Source: Olivibacter sp036959255
Lineage (GTDB): Bacteria; Bacteroidota; Bacteroidia; Sphingobacteriales; Sphingobacteriaceae
NCBI RefSeq assembly: GCF_036959255.1
Contig: NZ_JAWMTI010000001.1
Coordinates: forward strand, 1,364,001-1,428,000
DNA: 64,000 bases
Direction of reading: 5' to 3'
A model generated the notes under the pieces. It ran no database searches, was not told the DNA's origin, and was given only the letters and a program-made list of their open reading frames with translations. Position 1 is the first letter of the stretch. Every line of letters begins with the position of its first letter. This document shows, in pieces, positions 8,116-16,417 of the stretch. A program made the position numbers and the translations under genes.

Positions 8116-9687
8116 ATGGAACAAAATTCTTTAGTTGAATATGGTTGGCGACGGGCAATTATCACCATAACGGCCATTTTATGTGCGCTTTTGGAGATTG
8201 TGGATACAACAATCATCAACGTAGCGCTGAATGAAATGCGCGGTAATATGGGGGCTACCCTGAGTGAAATTGGTTGGGTGATCACGGCATATGCCATCGG
8301 TAATGTGATCGTGGTGCCTTTAACAAGTTTCTTTTCGCAACAATTCGGCCGGCGCAATTATTTTGCCGCCTCCGTGATTCTTTTTACCGTCTGTTCATTT
8401 CTCTGCGGAAATGCAACCGCCATGTGGGAACTTATTCTGTTTCGTTTTCTACAGGGTGTAGGTGGTGGTGCCTTGTTGGTAACCTCGCAGACCATTATTA
8501 CGGAAGTTTATCCAATTGAAAAGAGAAGCATGGCGCAGGCTTTGTATGGTTTGGGAGTTATTGTAGGGCCTACCTTAGGGCCACCGCTTGGTGGGTATAT
8601 TGTGGAGAACTACAGCTGGCCGTACATCTTTTATATTAACATCCCGATCGGTGTTATCGCTACCATGCTAACGCTCAAATTTGTAAAAAGTCCGAAGTAT
8701 GGTGAAAAGCGATCAGCAAGTGAAATCGACTGGTGGGGTATCGTATTTCTGGCAGGGGCTGTCGGTTCATTGCAGTTTGTATTGGAGCGTGGGCAGGAAG
8801 AAGATTGGTTCAATAACAGCATGATACTGGCCTTCTCAGTACTTTGTGTAGCCTGTATTTATCTCTTTATCTGGCGTGAGCTGACGGCGAAAAACCCGAT
8901 TGTCGAATTGCGGGTATTGAAAGACGCCAATTTACGGGTAGGTACCATCCTTTCCTTTATTATGGGATTTGGTTTATACGGATCAACGTTTATCATCCCC
9001 CTGTATACACAAAATAATTTGGGTTGGACAGCCTATCAAGCGGGTTTACTGATGGTGCCCTCTTCTTTGGTAACGGCCTTTATGATGCCTATTATCGGAC
9101 AGGTTTTACAGCGTGGTGTCAAACAAAAATACCTGGCTGCAGCAGGTATGTTTCTTTTCTTCATGTTCTGCTTCTGGGGTTTCCGAATCCTAACACCGGA
9201 TACAGGAGAAGGTAATTTCTTTTGGATGTTGATGCTACGCGGTTTGGCCATGAGTATGTTATTCATTCCGGTCAGTACCTTATCGCTTTCAACGCTGAAA
9301 GGTCCGCAAATTGGACAGGGTGCAGCCTTTACGGGTATGATGCGGCAGCTGGGCGGTTCTTTCGGTATTGCTTTGATTACGACGTTTATGACCCGACAGA
9401 ATGCCTTGCACCGTAATAACTTGATTGAGCATATCAATCCGAACAATCCGCTGTTTCAACAGAAGTACCAGGGTATGGTGAATAATTTTCTGCACCATGG
9501 TATGGCGCCTAATCAAGCGAAGGCCGCCGCAATGAGCGCGATGGATGGCTCTTTGATGAACCAGGCCTCGGTACTTTCTTATATGGACGTATTCCTATAT
9601 ATTGGTATCATGTTCTTGATTTGTGTACCCTTTATCTTGATGTTGAAAAATGCAAAGGCTAAAATGGATATGTCGAATGTGCACTAA
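8116..9687 (+). CDS. DHA2-family MFS drug transporter (EmrB-like)
   Basis: Inner-membrane proton-driven multidrug exporter. The 523-residue protein has the size and 14-helix pattern of the DHA2 family. The antiporter motif C-like VYGLGVIVGPTLGPPLGGY type sequence appears near residue 155, and the first helix carries IVDTTIINVALNEM. It is the last gene of the TetR-controlled operon and is followed by a terminator hairpin at 9716-9747. The substrate is not predictable. Confidence 0.93.
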   Translation: MEQNSLVEYGWRRAIITITAILCALLEIVDTTIINVALNEMRGNMGATLSEIGWVITAYAIGNVIVVPLTSFFSQQFGRRNYFAASVILFTVCSFLCGNATAMWELILFRFLQGVGGGALLVTSQTIITEVYPIEKRSMAQALYGLGVIVGPTLGPPLGGYIVENYSWPYIFYINIPIGVIATMLTLKFVKSPKYGEKRSASEIDWWGIVFLAGAVGSLQFVLERGQEEDWFNNSMILAFSVLCVACIYLFIWRELTAKNPIVELRVLKDANLRVGTILSFIMGFGLYGSTFIIPLYTQNNLGWTAYQAGLLMVPSSLVTAFMMPIIGQVLQRGVKQKYLAAAGMFLFFMFCFWGFRILTPDTGEGNFFWMLMLRGLAMSMLFIPVSTLSLSTLKGPQIGQGAAFTGMMRQLGGSFGIALITTFMTRQNALHRNNLIEHINPNNPLFQQKYQGMVNNFLHHGMAPNQAKAAAMSAMDGSLMNQASVLSYMDVFLYIGIMFLICVPFILMLKNAKAKMDMSNVH

Positions 9688-9715
9688 GAAATTAAAAAGT
9701 CAAAATTAAAAAATT

Positions 9716-9747
9716 AAAAGGCGGGTGTTGAATGGCGCTCGCCTTTT
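9716..9747 (+). terminator. Rho-independent-type terminator after the MFS gene
   Basis: AAAAGGCGGG (9716-9725) pairs with CTCGCCTTTT (9738-9747) with one G-U pair, giving a 10-bp stem that ends in a T run. It closes the TetR-tolC-HlyD-MFS operon. Confidence 0.65.
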
Positions 9748-9766
9748 GCGGCAGGTGTTTCGCTTT

Positions 9767-9920
9767 TTAAAAAAAGAAACGTTTTTCTTAATCAACTTTT
9801 TTCATCATTAGTTAGTTTTAAAAGCATTCAAGCTTTCCCTAACGGGAAGGTCCGCGAAAGAAGAGAAGCAAAGAAAGAAGTTAAAATACATGTTCTTTCA
9901 CTATAAACACCTTCATCTAT
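9767..9920 (+). repeat. Degenerate intergenic repeat, short relative of the element at 46154-46571
   Basis: The left end (AAAAGAAACGTTTTTCTTAA, then TCAACTTTT) and the right end (AAGCATTCAAGCT, TTCTTT, TATAAACACCTTCATCT) match the two ends of the longer non-coding element at 46154-46571, while the roughly 300 nt in the middle are missing. The two ends of this copy are also imperfect inverted repeats of each other. It looks like an internally deleted relative. No coding potential is visible. Confidence 0.5.
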
Positions 9921-10026
9921 AGGTTAAAAGTGAAGCCCTACCTGCTACCTAAAGCCGATCACCTAGAACTAATGCTTACATCAATGTTAAAAAATGTTAA
10001 TACATGCATTTAACCAATTAATTCAA

Positions 10027-10034
10027 TAACTTTG
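10027..10034 (+). promoter_or_regulatory. -7 promoter element TAACTTTG before the FKBP-like lipoprotein genes
   Basis: TAACTTTG fits TAnnTTTG and lies 22 nt before the ATG at 10057. No clear -33 TTTG at the right distance was found. Confidence 0.45.
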
Positions 10035-10056
10035 CAATTAGCATTGTATTGAATTT

Positions 10057-10665
10057 ATGGGCAGACTCTACACCCTCATCTTCTTTATTCTAGTAGGGCT
10101 TATCACGGTTTCTTGTGATAAGGAAGATGTTTATGTGTACGATCAGCAACTGGTATTGGAGCGAGAAGCTCCTTTGATCGCCTCTTACATTACTGCTCAT
10201 CATTTATCCGATTCTGCAAAACTTCATCAGGAGACGGGTATTTGGTATGTCCTCCGTGATTCGGGAAATACACAAGTTGATTACCTGGCCATTGATTCGG
10301 CAACGAATAAAGAACAGCTGAAAAACAAACTGATCCGGGTAAAATATACAGCACGTATGTTGGATAGTACTATTTTTGAAGAGAATACCAGTTTGGATTC
10401 AATTCCTTTTAGGCCGCTATTAACGTCGGAAACCGATACGGGGCGGATTCTGGCTTGGAAAATAGCCTTCTATCCGAAAAGTGTTGGCGGATTGTTGGAA
10501 GGTGGTTTACGTGTTGGTGCTAAAATCAGACTCATCACCCCTTCCGTTTATGCTTATCAAGACCGTCCCTATGGTATTGTCAAAGAGAATTCGCCACTGG
10601 ATTATGAACTGGAGGTGTTGGATATCACCGATGCAGATAAGCCCAAAACAATGCAAAAGAATTGA
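10057..10665 (+). CDS. FKBP-type peptidyl-prolyl isomerase-like lipoprotein
   Basis: A predicted surface or periplasmic lipoprotein of 202 residues. The N-terminus is a short signal peptide with a cysteine after LITVS (Cys20), which fits SPII cleavage although the lipobox is not ideal. The C-terminal half (about residues 95-195) follows the FKBP pattern: IRVKYTARMLDSTIFEE, then a GGLLEGGLRVGAKIRLITPSVYAY segment and a final LDYELEVLDI strand. Several aromatic residues of the active pocket are replaced, so isomerase activity is not certain. The adjacent gene downstream is a larger paralogue. Confidence 0.75.
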   Translation: MGRLYTLIFFILVGLITVSCDKEDVYVYDQQLVLEREAPLIASYITAHHLSDSAKLHQETGIWYVLRDSGNTQVDYLAIDSATNKEQLKNKLIRVKYTARMLDSTIFEENTSLDSIPFRPLLTSETDTGRILAWKIAFYPKSVGGLLEGGLRVGAKIRLITPSVYAYQDRPYGIVKENSPLDYELEVLDITDADKPKTMQKN

Positions 10666-10700
10666 TTCACATATATTTAGATACAAGAGATAAAGCATAA

Positions 10701-11636
10701 ATGAACCTTTCTATCAAAAGAATATCCCTTTTAAGTTTGTTGGGCATCAGCCTTTTTGCGGCCTGTAAGAAACAAGAGTATGAAAGTATTGAGGAACTGG
10801 ATGCCGCTAGCATTGAAGCCTATATACAAGCGAATAACCTGTCTGTTCAGCCTTTGGGTAATACGGGTATGTATTATCAAATACTGGAAGAAGGAAAGGG
10901 AAATGATATTGACTATACCGGACAGTACGCCTTGGTATATACGGTACGTTCGTTGGATGGCGTTTACAGCGTAACGGATACTTTTGCTACTGCCAGCCGT
11001 TATTTTGATTATTTGGGATACTTCTTAGGAGCTTCACCCCAAGGATCTGCTATTGCCAGTAATCCAAATTACCAGGGACAGATAGAAAAAGAGGAGGGAT
11101 TAAAGATGGCGATTCGAACCATGTTAAAGAAAACTGATGGTCAGATAAGGGTACTTATTCCTTCACGTTTACTGTCTTACGGACGTAACGGAAATACAGA
11201 TTTAGGGATCCCACCCAATGCTTCCATGGATTATGTGATTCGAGTTATTGATAGTGCCAGCATGCCAGCTTACGAAGACTTGTCTATACGAAAGCAAATG
11301 GAAACAGCAGGATTAGACACCTCGGATTATGAGAGGACTGAAAGTGGCATATACTATAACATAAAGAAACAGGGAGAGGGCGACTCTATTTCGATTGATT
11401 CAATATCCACCTTTGTTTATTCGGCAAAACTTCTTAATGGTGCAACGGTAGACGAATCTGATTCGACAAATTATACATTGAAGAATTTAGTCAAGTCATG
11501 GCAGGAAATCATTCCTAAAATAAAAAAAGGTGGACAGGTTCATTTCTTCACACCTTCAAGTTCTGCATATGGACTTGCAGGAGGCTCGGTTCCATTTAGT
11601 TCCATGGAATTTGATGTTACTGTGAAGGATAACTAA
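10701..11636 (+). CDS. FKBP-like lipoprotein with two degenerate FKBP modules
   Basis: A 311-residue lipoprotein with a clear lipobox (LFAAC, Cys22). Two FKBP-like modules follow, one in the N-terminal half (about 60-195, including IRVLIPSRLLSYG and PPNASMDYVIRVIDS) and one in the C-terminal half (about 210-311, including GGQVHFFTPSSSAYG and a final MEFDVTVKD strand). It lies 35 nt after a shorter paralogue and probably shares its transcript. Its stop codon overlaps the stop of the convergent photolyase gene by 4 nt. Confidence 0.75.
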   Translation: MNLSIKRISLLSLLGISLFAACKKQEYESIEELDAASIEAYIQANNLSVQPLGNTGMYYQILEEGKGNDIDYTGQYALVYTVRSLDGVYSVTDTFATASRYFDYLGYFLGASPQGSAIASNPNYQGQIEKEEGLKMAIRTMLKKTDGQIRVLIPSRLLSYGRNGNTDLGIPPNASMDYVIRVIDSASMPAYEDLSIRKQMETAGLDTSDYERTESGIYYNIKKQGEGDSISIDSISTFVYSAKLLNGATVDESDSTNYTLKNLVKSWQEIIPKIKKGGQVHFFTPSSSAYGLAGGSVPFSSMEFDVTVKDN

Positions 11637-12946
11637 TCTCGTAAAGCATTTTTATATACTTCCAAAGCCCGCTCGCGGGCTTTTTTATGTTCTACGATGG
11701 GGCTCGGATACTTAAACGGATCATCCAATTCGGGTATCCAGCGTCTTGCATAAACGAGCTTGGGATCAAATTTTTTTAGCTGCAATTCGGGGTTAAATAT
11801 CCGAAAATAGGGCGCTGCGTCGTTGCCCGACCCGGCGGCCCATTGCCAGTTGCCAATATTACTACTCTGCTCGTAATCCTGTAATTTCCGCGCAAAATAA
11901 GCCTCCCCCCAACGCCAGTCGATCAATAAATGTTTGCACAAAAAACTGGCCGCCACCATGCGAACCCGATTATGCATAAAGCCTGTTTCATTCAATTGCC
12001 GCATGCCGGCATCGACGAGCGGATAACCTGTTTTCCCTTGGCACCAAGCGTCAAATTCAGTTTCTTTATTTTGCCATTGAATCCGATCATAGGCCGGTTT
12101 AAAGGCCTTGCCCACCGTCTGTGGAAAGTGCCATAGGATCATCATGTAAAACTCACGCCAAATCAACTCATTCAACCACGTTTTTTCTTTTGCCTTGCGT
12201 GCTTCCTGTACGAGTGTACGGATGCTGACCGTGCCAAAGCGTAGATGCACGCTTAGGCGACTCGTACCTTGTTCATCCGAAGGGTTATCCCGTGTGTCGT
12301 GATAATCAGCGATTACTTTCTTATAACGCTTGCTCGGGAAAGGCTGTTTTGTAGCCGTAAAGCCCAGGTCTTGTAGACTAGGCATCGTTTGTTGGCATGT
12401 TGAAAGTGATTGTAAATGATCTTCGCTTGGGTAGTTTTTTAGAACGGATGATGCTAATTGCGCTAACCAACAATTTTTATAAGGGGTAAATACCGTATAT
12501 GCTTCGTCATTATTTTTCAATATGTCTTCTTTTTCGAAGATGACCTGATCTTTGAAGCTATAAACCGCAACCTGACCTTGTTTAAGAAAATCACGGATTT
12601 CTTTGTCCCGCTTTCGTGCATAGGGTTCATAATCGTGATTGAAATAAACGGCTATCGGATTAAATGTTTTTACGATTTCCTTCCAAGCTTTGAGCGGCTC
12701 GTCATGATAAAAGGCAATAGCGGCCTGCTGTTGTCCCAGACGGAGATGGATACTTGACAATTCTTGATGAATAAAGGAAACACGGGCATCGTCCTTGTCT
12801 TCCAATTTCGATAAAATCGTGCGGTCAAAGATAAAGACAGGCTGAACGTGGTGACCGCTTCGCAGCGCCTCATAAAGCGCATGGTTATCCCGTAAACGTA
12901 GATCGCGTCTGAACCAGAAAATGCAGGTGCCTATTTGCTTATGCAT
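11633..12946 (-). CDS. Deoxyribodipyrimidine photolyase (class I cryptochrome/photolyase family)
   Basis: A flavoprotein of the photolyase family that probably repairs UV-induced pyrimidine dimers using light. The protein (437 residues from the ATG at 12946) starts with the N-terminal FWFRRDLRLRDNHAL antenna domain and has the C-terminal FAD-binding region with WLNELIWREFYMMIL, DAGMRQLNETGFMHNRVRMVAASFL and GNWQWAAGSGNDAAPYFRIFNP. The ATG at 12946 overlaps the upstream gene by 8 nt; an in-frame ATG at 12964 would add six residues. The 3' end overlaps the stop of the convergent FKBP-like gene. Confidence 0.92.
   Translation of the reverse strand: MHKQIGTCIFWFRRDLRLRDNHALYEALRSGHHVQPVFIFDRTILSKLEDKDDARVSFIHQELSSIHLRLGQQQAAIAFYHDEPLKAWKEIVKTFNPIAVYFNHDYEPYARKRDKEIRDFLKQGQVAVYSFKDQVIFEKEDILKNNDEAYTVFTPYKNCWLAQLASSVLKNYPSEDHLQSLSTCQQTMPSLQDLGFTATKQPFPSKRYKKVIADYHDTRDNPSDEQGTSRLSVHLRFGTVSIRTLVQEARKAKEKTWLNELIWREFYMMILWHFPQTVGKAFKPAYDRIQWQNKETEFDAWCQGKTGYPLVDAGMRQLNETGFMHNRVRMVAASFLCKHLLIDWRWGEAYFARKLQDYEQSSNIGNWQWAAGSGNDAAPYFRIFNPELQLKKFDPKLVYARRWIPELDDPFKYPSPIVEHKKARERALEVYKNALRD
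11664..11686 (+). terminator. Terminator-like hairpin inside the 3' end of the convergent photolyase gene
   Basis: AAAGCCCGC (11664-11672) and GCGGGCTTT (11675-11683), separated by 2 nt, then a T run to 11686. On the plus strand it would end transcription of the FKBP-like lipoprotein genes 30 nt past their stop, while encoding residues near the end of the photolyase on the other strand. Confidence 0.6.
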
Positions 12947-13862
12947 CCTTTTGCTCTTTTTCAAAAATATTCGCTAAAGCTGTTTCGACTGTCGGATATG
13001 CAAAGTGAAAACCTGCATTGATGATCTTATCGGGCGAAACCTTGGTGCTGTCCAGTAATAGCTCACTCATTTTTCCCATGATGGACCGCAACACGAAAGC
13101 AGGAACAGGAGGCAGCCATAGTGGTTTACCCAATGTCTTTGCAAGCTGTCGATTTAATTGTTTATTGGTAACCGGCTCAGGCGCTACCATATTGTAAACC
13201 CCTTGTAAACCAGGGTGCTCCAATGCGTAAACATACATGTTGACGGCATCTTCGAGATGAATCCAGGGGATATACTGCTTTCCGTTTCCCAGGGTAGCAC
13301 CCAATCCCAGTTTAATGGGTGCTGCCAATTTAGGTAAAGCACCACCTTCTTTGGCGAATATAACACCGCATCGTAAAGAGATGGTACGCAGCCCGAGTGA
13401 CCGGCCTTTAGCAACAGCCATTTCCCATGCAAAACAAGTTTGACCCAAAAAATCGTCTGCAGGTACCCGGTCTTCATTCAATACTTCGTCTCGCTTGTTT
13501 CCGTAATATCCCGTTCCCGAGGCGGACACAACCTGTGTTATTTGATGATCGGCAGTTTGTAATAATTTATAAATAAGCGCGATACTGTCGGTTCGGCTCT
13601 TCAGAATTTTAGTTCGTATATGCTTGCTCCAAGGTTTTTTTCCTATATTTTCACCGGCAAGGTGAACAATAGCATCCACTTCTTCAATACAGGTTTTATC
13701 GATCGTACCCTTTTCTACATCCCAGGCAAAGTATTTTACTTGCTCGGTATCGGGGCGCAGCTTGCGGACAAGGGCGTTAACGGTATAACCCTTTTTTATA
13801 AGTGCTTCTGTTAAATGTTCACCGACCATCCCTGAGGCTCCGGTGATTAATATTCTCTTCAT
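12939..13862 (-). CDS. TIGR01777-type NAD(P)-binding epimerase-like protein (extended SDR)
   Basis: An extended SDR-fold protein of 307 residues; the family (SDR39U1/YfcH-like) has no settled substrate. Visible motifs are the Rossmann glycines ILITGASGMVGEHL (about residues 4-17), VVSASGTGYYG, WEMAV in the middle, and a C-terminal DUF1731-type region (PLWLPPVPAFVLRSIMGKMSELLLDSTKVSPDKI). In several bacteria genes of this family sit beside photolyases, and here its end overlaps the photolyase start. It is the middle gene of the three-gene minus-strand run 11633-14746. Confidence 0.88.
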   Translation of the reverse strand: MKRILITGASGMVGEHLTEALIKKGYTVNALVRKLRPDTEQVKYFAWDVEKGTIDKTCIEEVDAIVHLAGENIGKKPWSKHIRTKILKSRTDSIALIYKLLQTADHQITQVVSASGTGYYGNKRDEVLNEDRVPADDFLGQTCFAWEMAVAKGRSLGLRTISLRCGVIFAKEGGALPKLAAPIKLGLGATLGNGKQYIPWIHLEDAVNMYVYALEHPGLQGVYNMVAPEPVTNKQLNRQLAKTLGKPLWLPPVPAFVLRSIMGKMSELLLDSTKVSPDKIINAGFHFAYPTVETALANIFEKEQKDA

Positions 13863-13879
13863 GTGTGTGGTGTTAAACG

Positions 13880-14746
13880 TTAAACAAGTGCTGATTTGAG
13901 CGCCTGTTCAAATGTTAGGCATTCATGAGGAAACAAATCATGGATGTGATTGTTTTCGCACAATAAATCTTCTGTAATATTCTCGCCAAAAGCACGTGCG
14001 GCAGAAACACTCACGCCTGTTGTAAGACTAATAAAAAAGGCTGATAAGCGATTATTAAAACCCGGTAAAGAGATAATGGGCTTATTGACATGTATCTGCT
14101 TCATGTAAACGCGTAACATATCTTTATAACTCAGAATATCAGGTCCGCCAATATCAAAGCTCTGATTAAAAGCGGCCGGATTTAGCACGATAAAGCTTAA
14201 GTAAGCCAATAAGTCCTGTAAGGCAATCGGCTGCGCTCGTAATTTAACCAAGCGTTTATTCGCAAAGATGACAAAACGCGAAGAAATTTTTTTCATCATC
14301 TCCATTAAAATGGATTCCTTGCCAATAATATTGCTGATTCTTACAATAGTGTAAGAAATATAGCTGTCCGTTAAAATCTGTTGTACTTCTTTGACAAAAG
14401 GTGTCCGCAAACGCGTAATATAAATCAATTGTTGACTGTTGCTTTTTCTTGCTTGCTTAATAAAATTGATCAAGGATAAGAGTTCCAGATTTTTATATTG
14501 TTCGCTCCATTCAGCAGAATCCTGACTAAGATAGATCGCTACATCTACTTGCTCAGCAATCGCCGGTGTATAACGTTCGCGTACCAAATCGCCGCGTATA
14601 ACAGATAAATTCGGATGTCCTTCGGTCGTTTCCAGGAAATGTCTTTCATTCCGCACCAAGCAAGATGTGTTGTACCCCTCATCGGCAAGATGCCATGCCA
14701 GCCGCTTTCCCAAGTAATTGTTCAGTCCGGTAATTAGTGTATTCAT
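13880..14746 (-). CDS. NAD(P)-binding Rossmann-fold protein (atypical SDR/NmrA-like)
   Basis: A 288-residue atypical SDR with an N-terminal Rossmann fold (ITGLNNYLGKRLAWHLADEGY, a variant glycine motif). The classical YxxxK pair is not obvious, so it may be an NmrA-like or non-catalytic relative. It lies 17 nt upstream of the TIGR01777-type gene and probably starts the light-repair operon. The divergent photolyase/cryptochrome gene begins 215 nt away. The substrate is unknown. Confidence 0.75.
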   Translation of the reverse strand: MNTLITGLNNYLGKRLAWHLADEGYNTSCLVRNERHFLETTEGHPNLSVIRGDLVRERYTPAIAEQVDVAIYLSQDSAEWSEQYKNLELLSLINFIKQARKSNSQQLIYITRLRTPFVKEVQQILTDSYISYTIVRISNIIGKESILMEMMKKISSRFVIFANKRLVKLRAQPIALQDLLAYLSFIVLNPAAFNQSFDIGGPDILSYKDMLRVYMKQIHVNKPIISLPGFNNRLSAFFISLTTGVSVSAARAFGENITEDLLCENNHIHDLFPHECLTFEQALKSALV

Positions 14747-14807
14747 TTCGCTAGGCCTATGTCACGTTTATAACTACAATTATATTGTTCTTTCTGTTTA
14801 GTTTAAA

Positions 14808-14825
14808 ATGAAATAAGTATTTCAT
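14808..14825. promoter_or_regulatory. Perfect 18-nt palindrome between the divergent photolyase/SDR transcription units
   Basis: ATGAAATA-AG-TATTTCAT, with 8-bp arms, lies in the 215-nt divergent intergenic region at 62-79 nt upstream of the minus-strand SDR start. It could be an operator shared by both directions. No regulator gene is nearby. Confidence 0.35.
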
Positions 14826-14903
14826 GAGGAAAGCATTAAAAAACACCGTGTTTAAACAAGGTTTGTTAACGGGGTGTAAAAGCTTGTGGAGAATTAGGCT
14901 ATT

Positions 14904-14936
14904 TTTGTTTTATGAATTTAAAAACCAGTATATTTG
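14904..14936 (+). promoter_or_regulatory. Promoter of the cryptochrome/photolyase gene at 14962
   Basis: TTTG at 14904-14907 and TATATTTG at 14929-14936, spaced by 21 nt, which is slightly longer than the usual 19-20. It lies 25 nt before the ATG. Confidence 0.5.
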
Positions 14937-14961
14937 AGATTAAAAGTTTCCTATATTAAGA

Positions 14962-16263
14962 ATGAATAAAGATACAATCCTTGTTTGGTTTAGAAATGAC
15001 TTACGCGTCCGCGATAATGAAATATTATGGCAAGCGCTTTCTAAGGCAGACAGGGTGGTGCCGGTTTACGTATTTGATCCCCGTCAGTATACTTCTTTAA
15101 AAAGCGGAATGTACAAAACGGGCGTTATCCGCGCAAAGTTTATTTTGGAAAGTGTACAGGACTTGCGACTTTCCCTACGTGCTTTAGGTGCCGATTTACT
15201 GGTTGTTTCCGGTTATCCTGAGGAAGTCCTGCCAACCTTGGCAGAACGCTATCAGGTAAAGGAGGTGTATCACCATCGGGAAGTCGCGAAAGAAGAAACT
15301 CACATTTCTACACTTGTGGAGGAGGCGCTGTGGAAGAAACGACTTAACCTTCGTCATTTCATCGGTCACACTTTATATCATAAAGAGGATCTCCCCTTTC
15401 CAATCAAGGATATTCCGGATGCCTTTGCAACGTTCAGGAAAAAAATAGAAAGAGAAACCACCATCCGACCTTCTGTAGAAACACCGGTGAAGGTGGAGGT
15501 TCCTACGGATTTAGAAACAAGTGAAATCCCTACGTTGGAATCATTCGGTTTTTCAGGAGACTTAGTTAGGCTAGCGGATCAATCTCCTTTTTTGGGTGGT
15601 GAAGCAGAAGGGTTAAGGCGCTTGGAGGCCTTGCTTGCCGGTGGCGATCGATCGTTAACTGAATCTTTCGGTTCGGAAGAAGGGACTATATTGTCACCAT
15701 GGATAGCCCTGGGTTGCTTGTCGGTGCATACCGTTTACCATGCCGTTAAAAAGTACGAAGATAAAAGCTTACCGAAGAAGCAAGCGGCTTCGATTATTAC
15801 CGGCTTACTATGGCGTGATTATTTTCGCTTTATGTTTAAAAAGCATGGCAATCGATTCTTCTTAAAGCAGGGGTTCTCTAATGAACCACCGAGATACGAA
15901 CTGGTGGAGGAAGCGTTATTCGAAAGGTGGAAACAAGGAGAAACGGGCGATCCCTTTGTAGATGCCGCCATGCACCAACTGAATTCCATTGGGTTTATAC
16001 CGCATACTGCCCGAATCCTGGTGGCGCATTATTTGACCAGTGATCTGAATATCAGTCACCTACAGGGGGCTGCCTATTTTGAAGATAAATTGATTGATTA
16101 CAATCCGGCATCTAATTATGGCAACTGGGCGCACATTGCCGGTGTCGGCAGCAGCCTAAAGGATAATGGCGTTCGAGATATCCGGAAATTACAAAATTTA
16201 TTGGATGCGCAGGGAGAATATGTGAAACGCTGGAACAGCTCCCAATTATCCTATTCAACTTAA
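14962..16263 (+). CDS. Cryptochrome/photolyase family protein, DASH-type
   Basis: A 433-residue flavoprotein. The N-terminus LVWFRNDLRVRDNEIL resembles cry-DASH proteins more than class I CPD photolyases, which usually have WFRRDLR, and the C-terminal region contains LLWRDYFRFMFKKHG, DAAMHQLNSIGFIPHTARILVAHYL and SNYGNWAHIAGVG. DASH proteins repair dimers mainly in single-stranded DNA, though some are signalling proteins. It is divergent from the three-gene minus-strand cluster ending with another photolyase, so two photolyase-family genes lie within 5 kb. The subfamily assignment is by eye. Confidence 0.85.
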   Translation: MNKDTILVWFRNDLRVRDNEILWQALSKADRVVPVYVFDPRQYTSLKSGMYKTGVIRAKFILESVQDLRLSLRALGADLLVVSGYPEEVLPTLAERYQVKEVYHHREVAKEETHISTLVEEALWKKRLNLRHFIGHTLYHKEDLPFPIKDIPDAFATFRKKIERETTIRPSVETPVKVEVPTDLETSEIPTLESFGFSGDLVRLADQSPFLGGEAEGLRRLEALLAGGDRSLTESFGSEEGTILSPWIALGCLSVHTVYHAVKKYEDKSLPKKQAASIITGLLWRDYFRFMFKKHGNRFFLKQGFSNEPPRYELVEEALFERWKQGETGDPFVDAAMHQLNSIGFIPHTARILVAHYLTSDLNISHLQGAAYFEDKLIDYNPASNYGNWAHIAGVGSSLKDNGVRDIRKLQNLLDAQGEYVKRWNSSQLSYST

Positions 16264-16385
16264 ACATTTCCGTGCTTAACCTGTTGAGAAAAAATGTACA
16301 TCATGGCACGGTAACTATCGATGCAAATTTTTGTGCTAACGTTATAATTAAATTTGATTTAATGTGCATTCCGTCAGATATTTTA

Positions 16386-16393
16386 TAACTTTG
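16386..16393 (+). promoter_or_regulatory. -7 promoter element TAACTTTG for sucA
   Basis: TAACTTTG matches TAnnTTTG and is 24 nt upstream of the sucA ATG. Only a weak TGTG is present at the -33 position. Confidence 0.45.
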
Positions 16394-16417
16394 TCAGCAC
16401 ATCGTATTATAAAGTAA

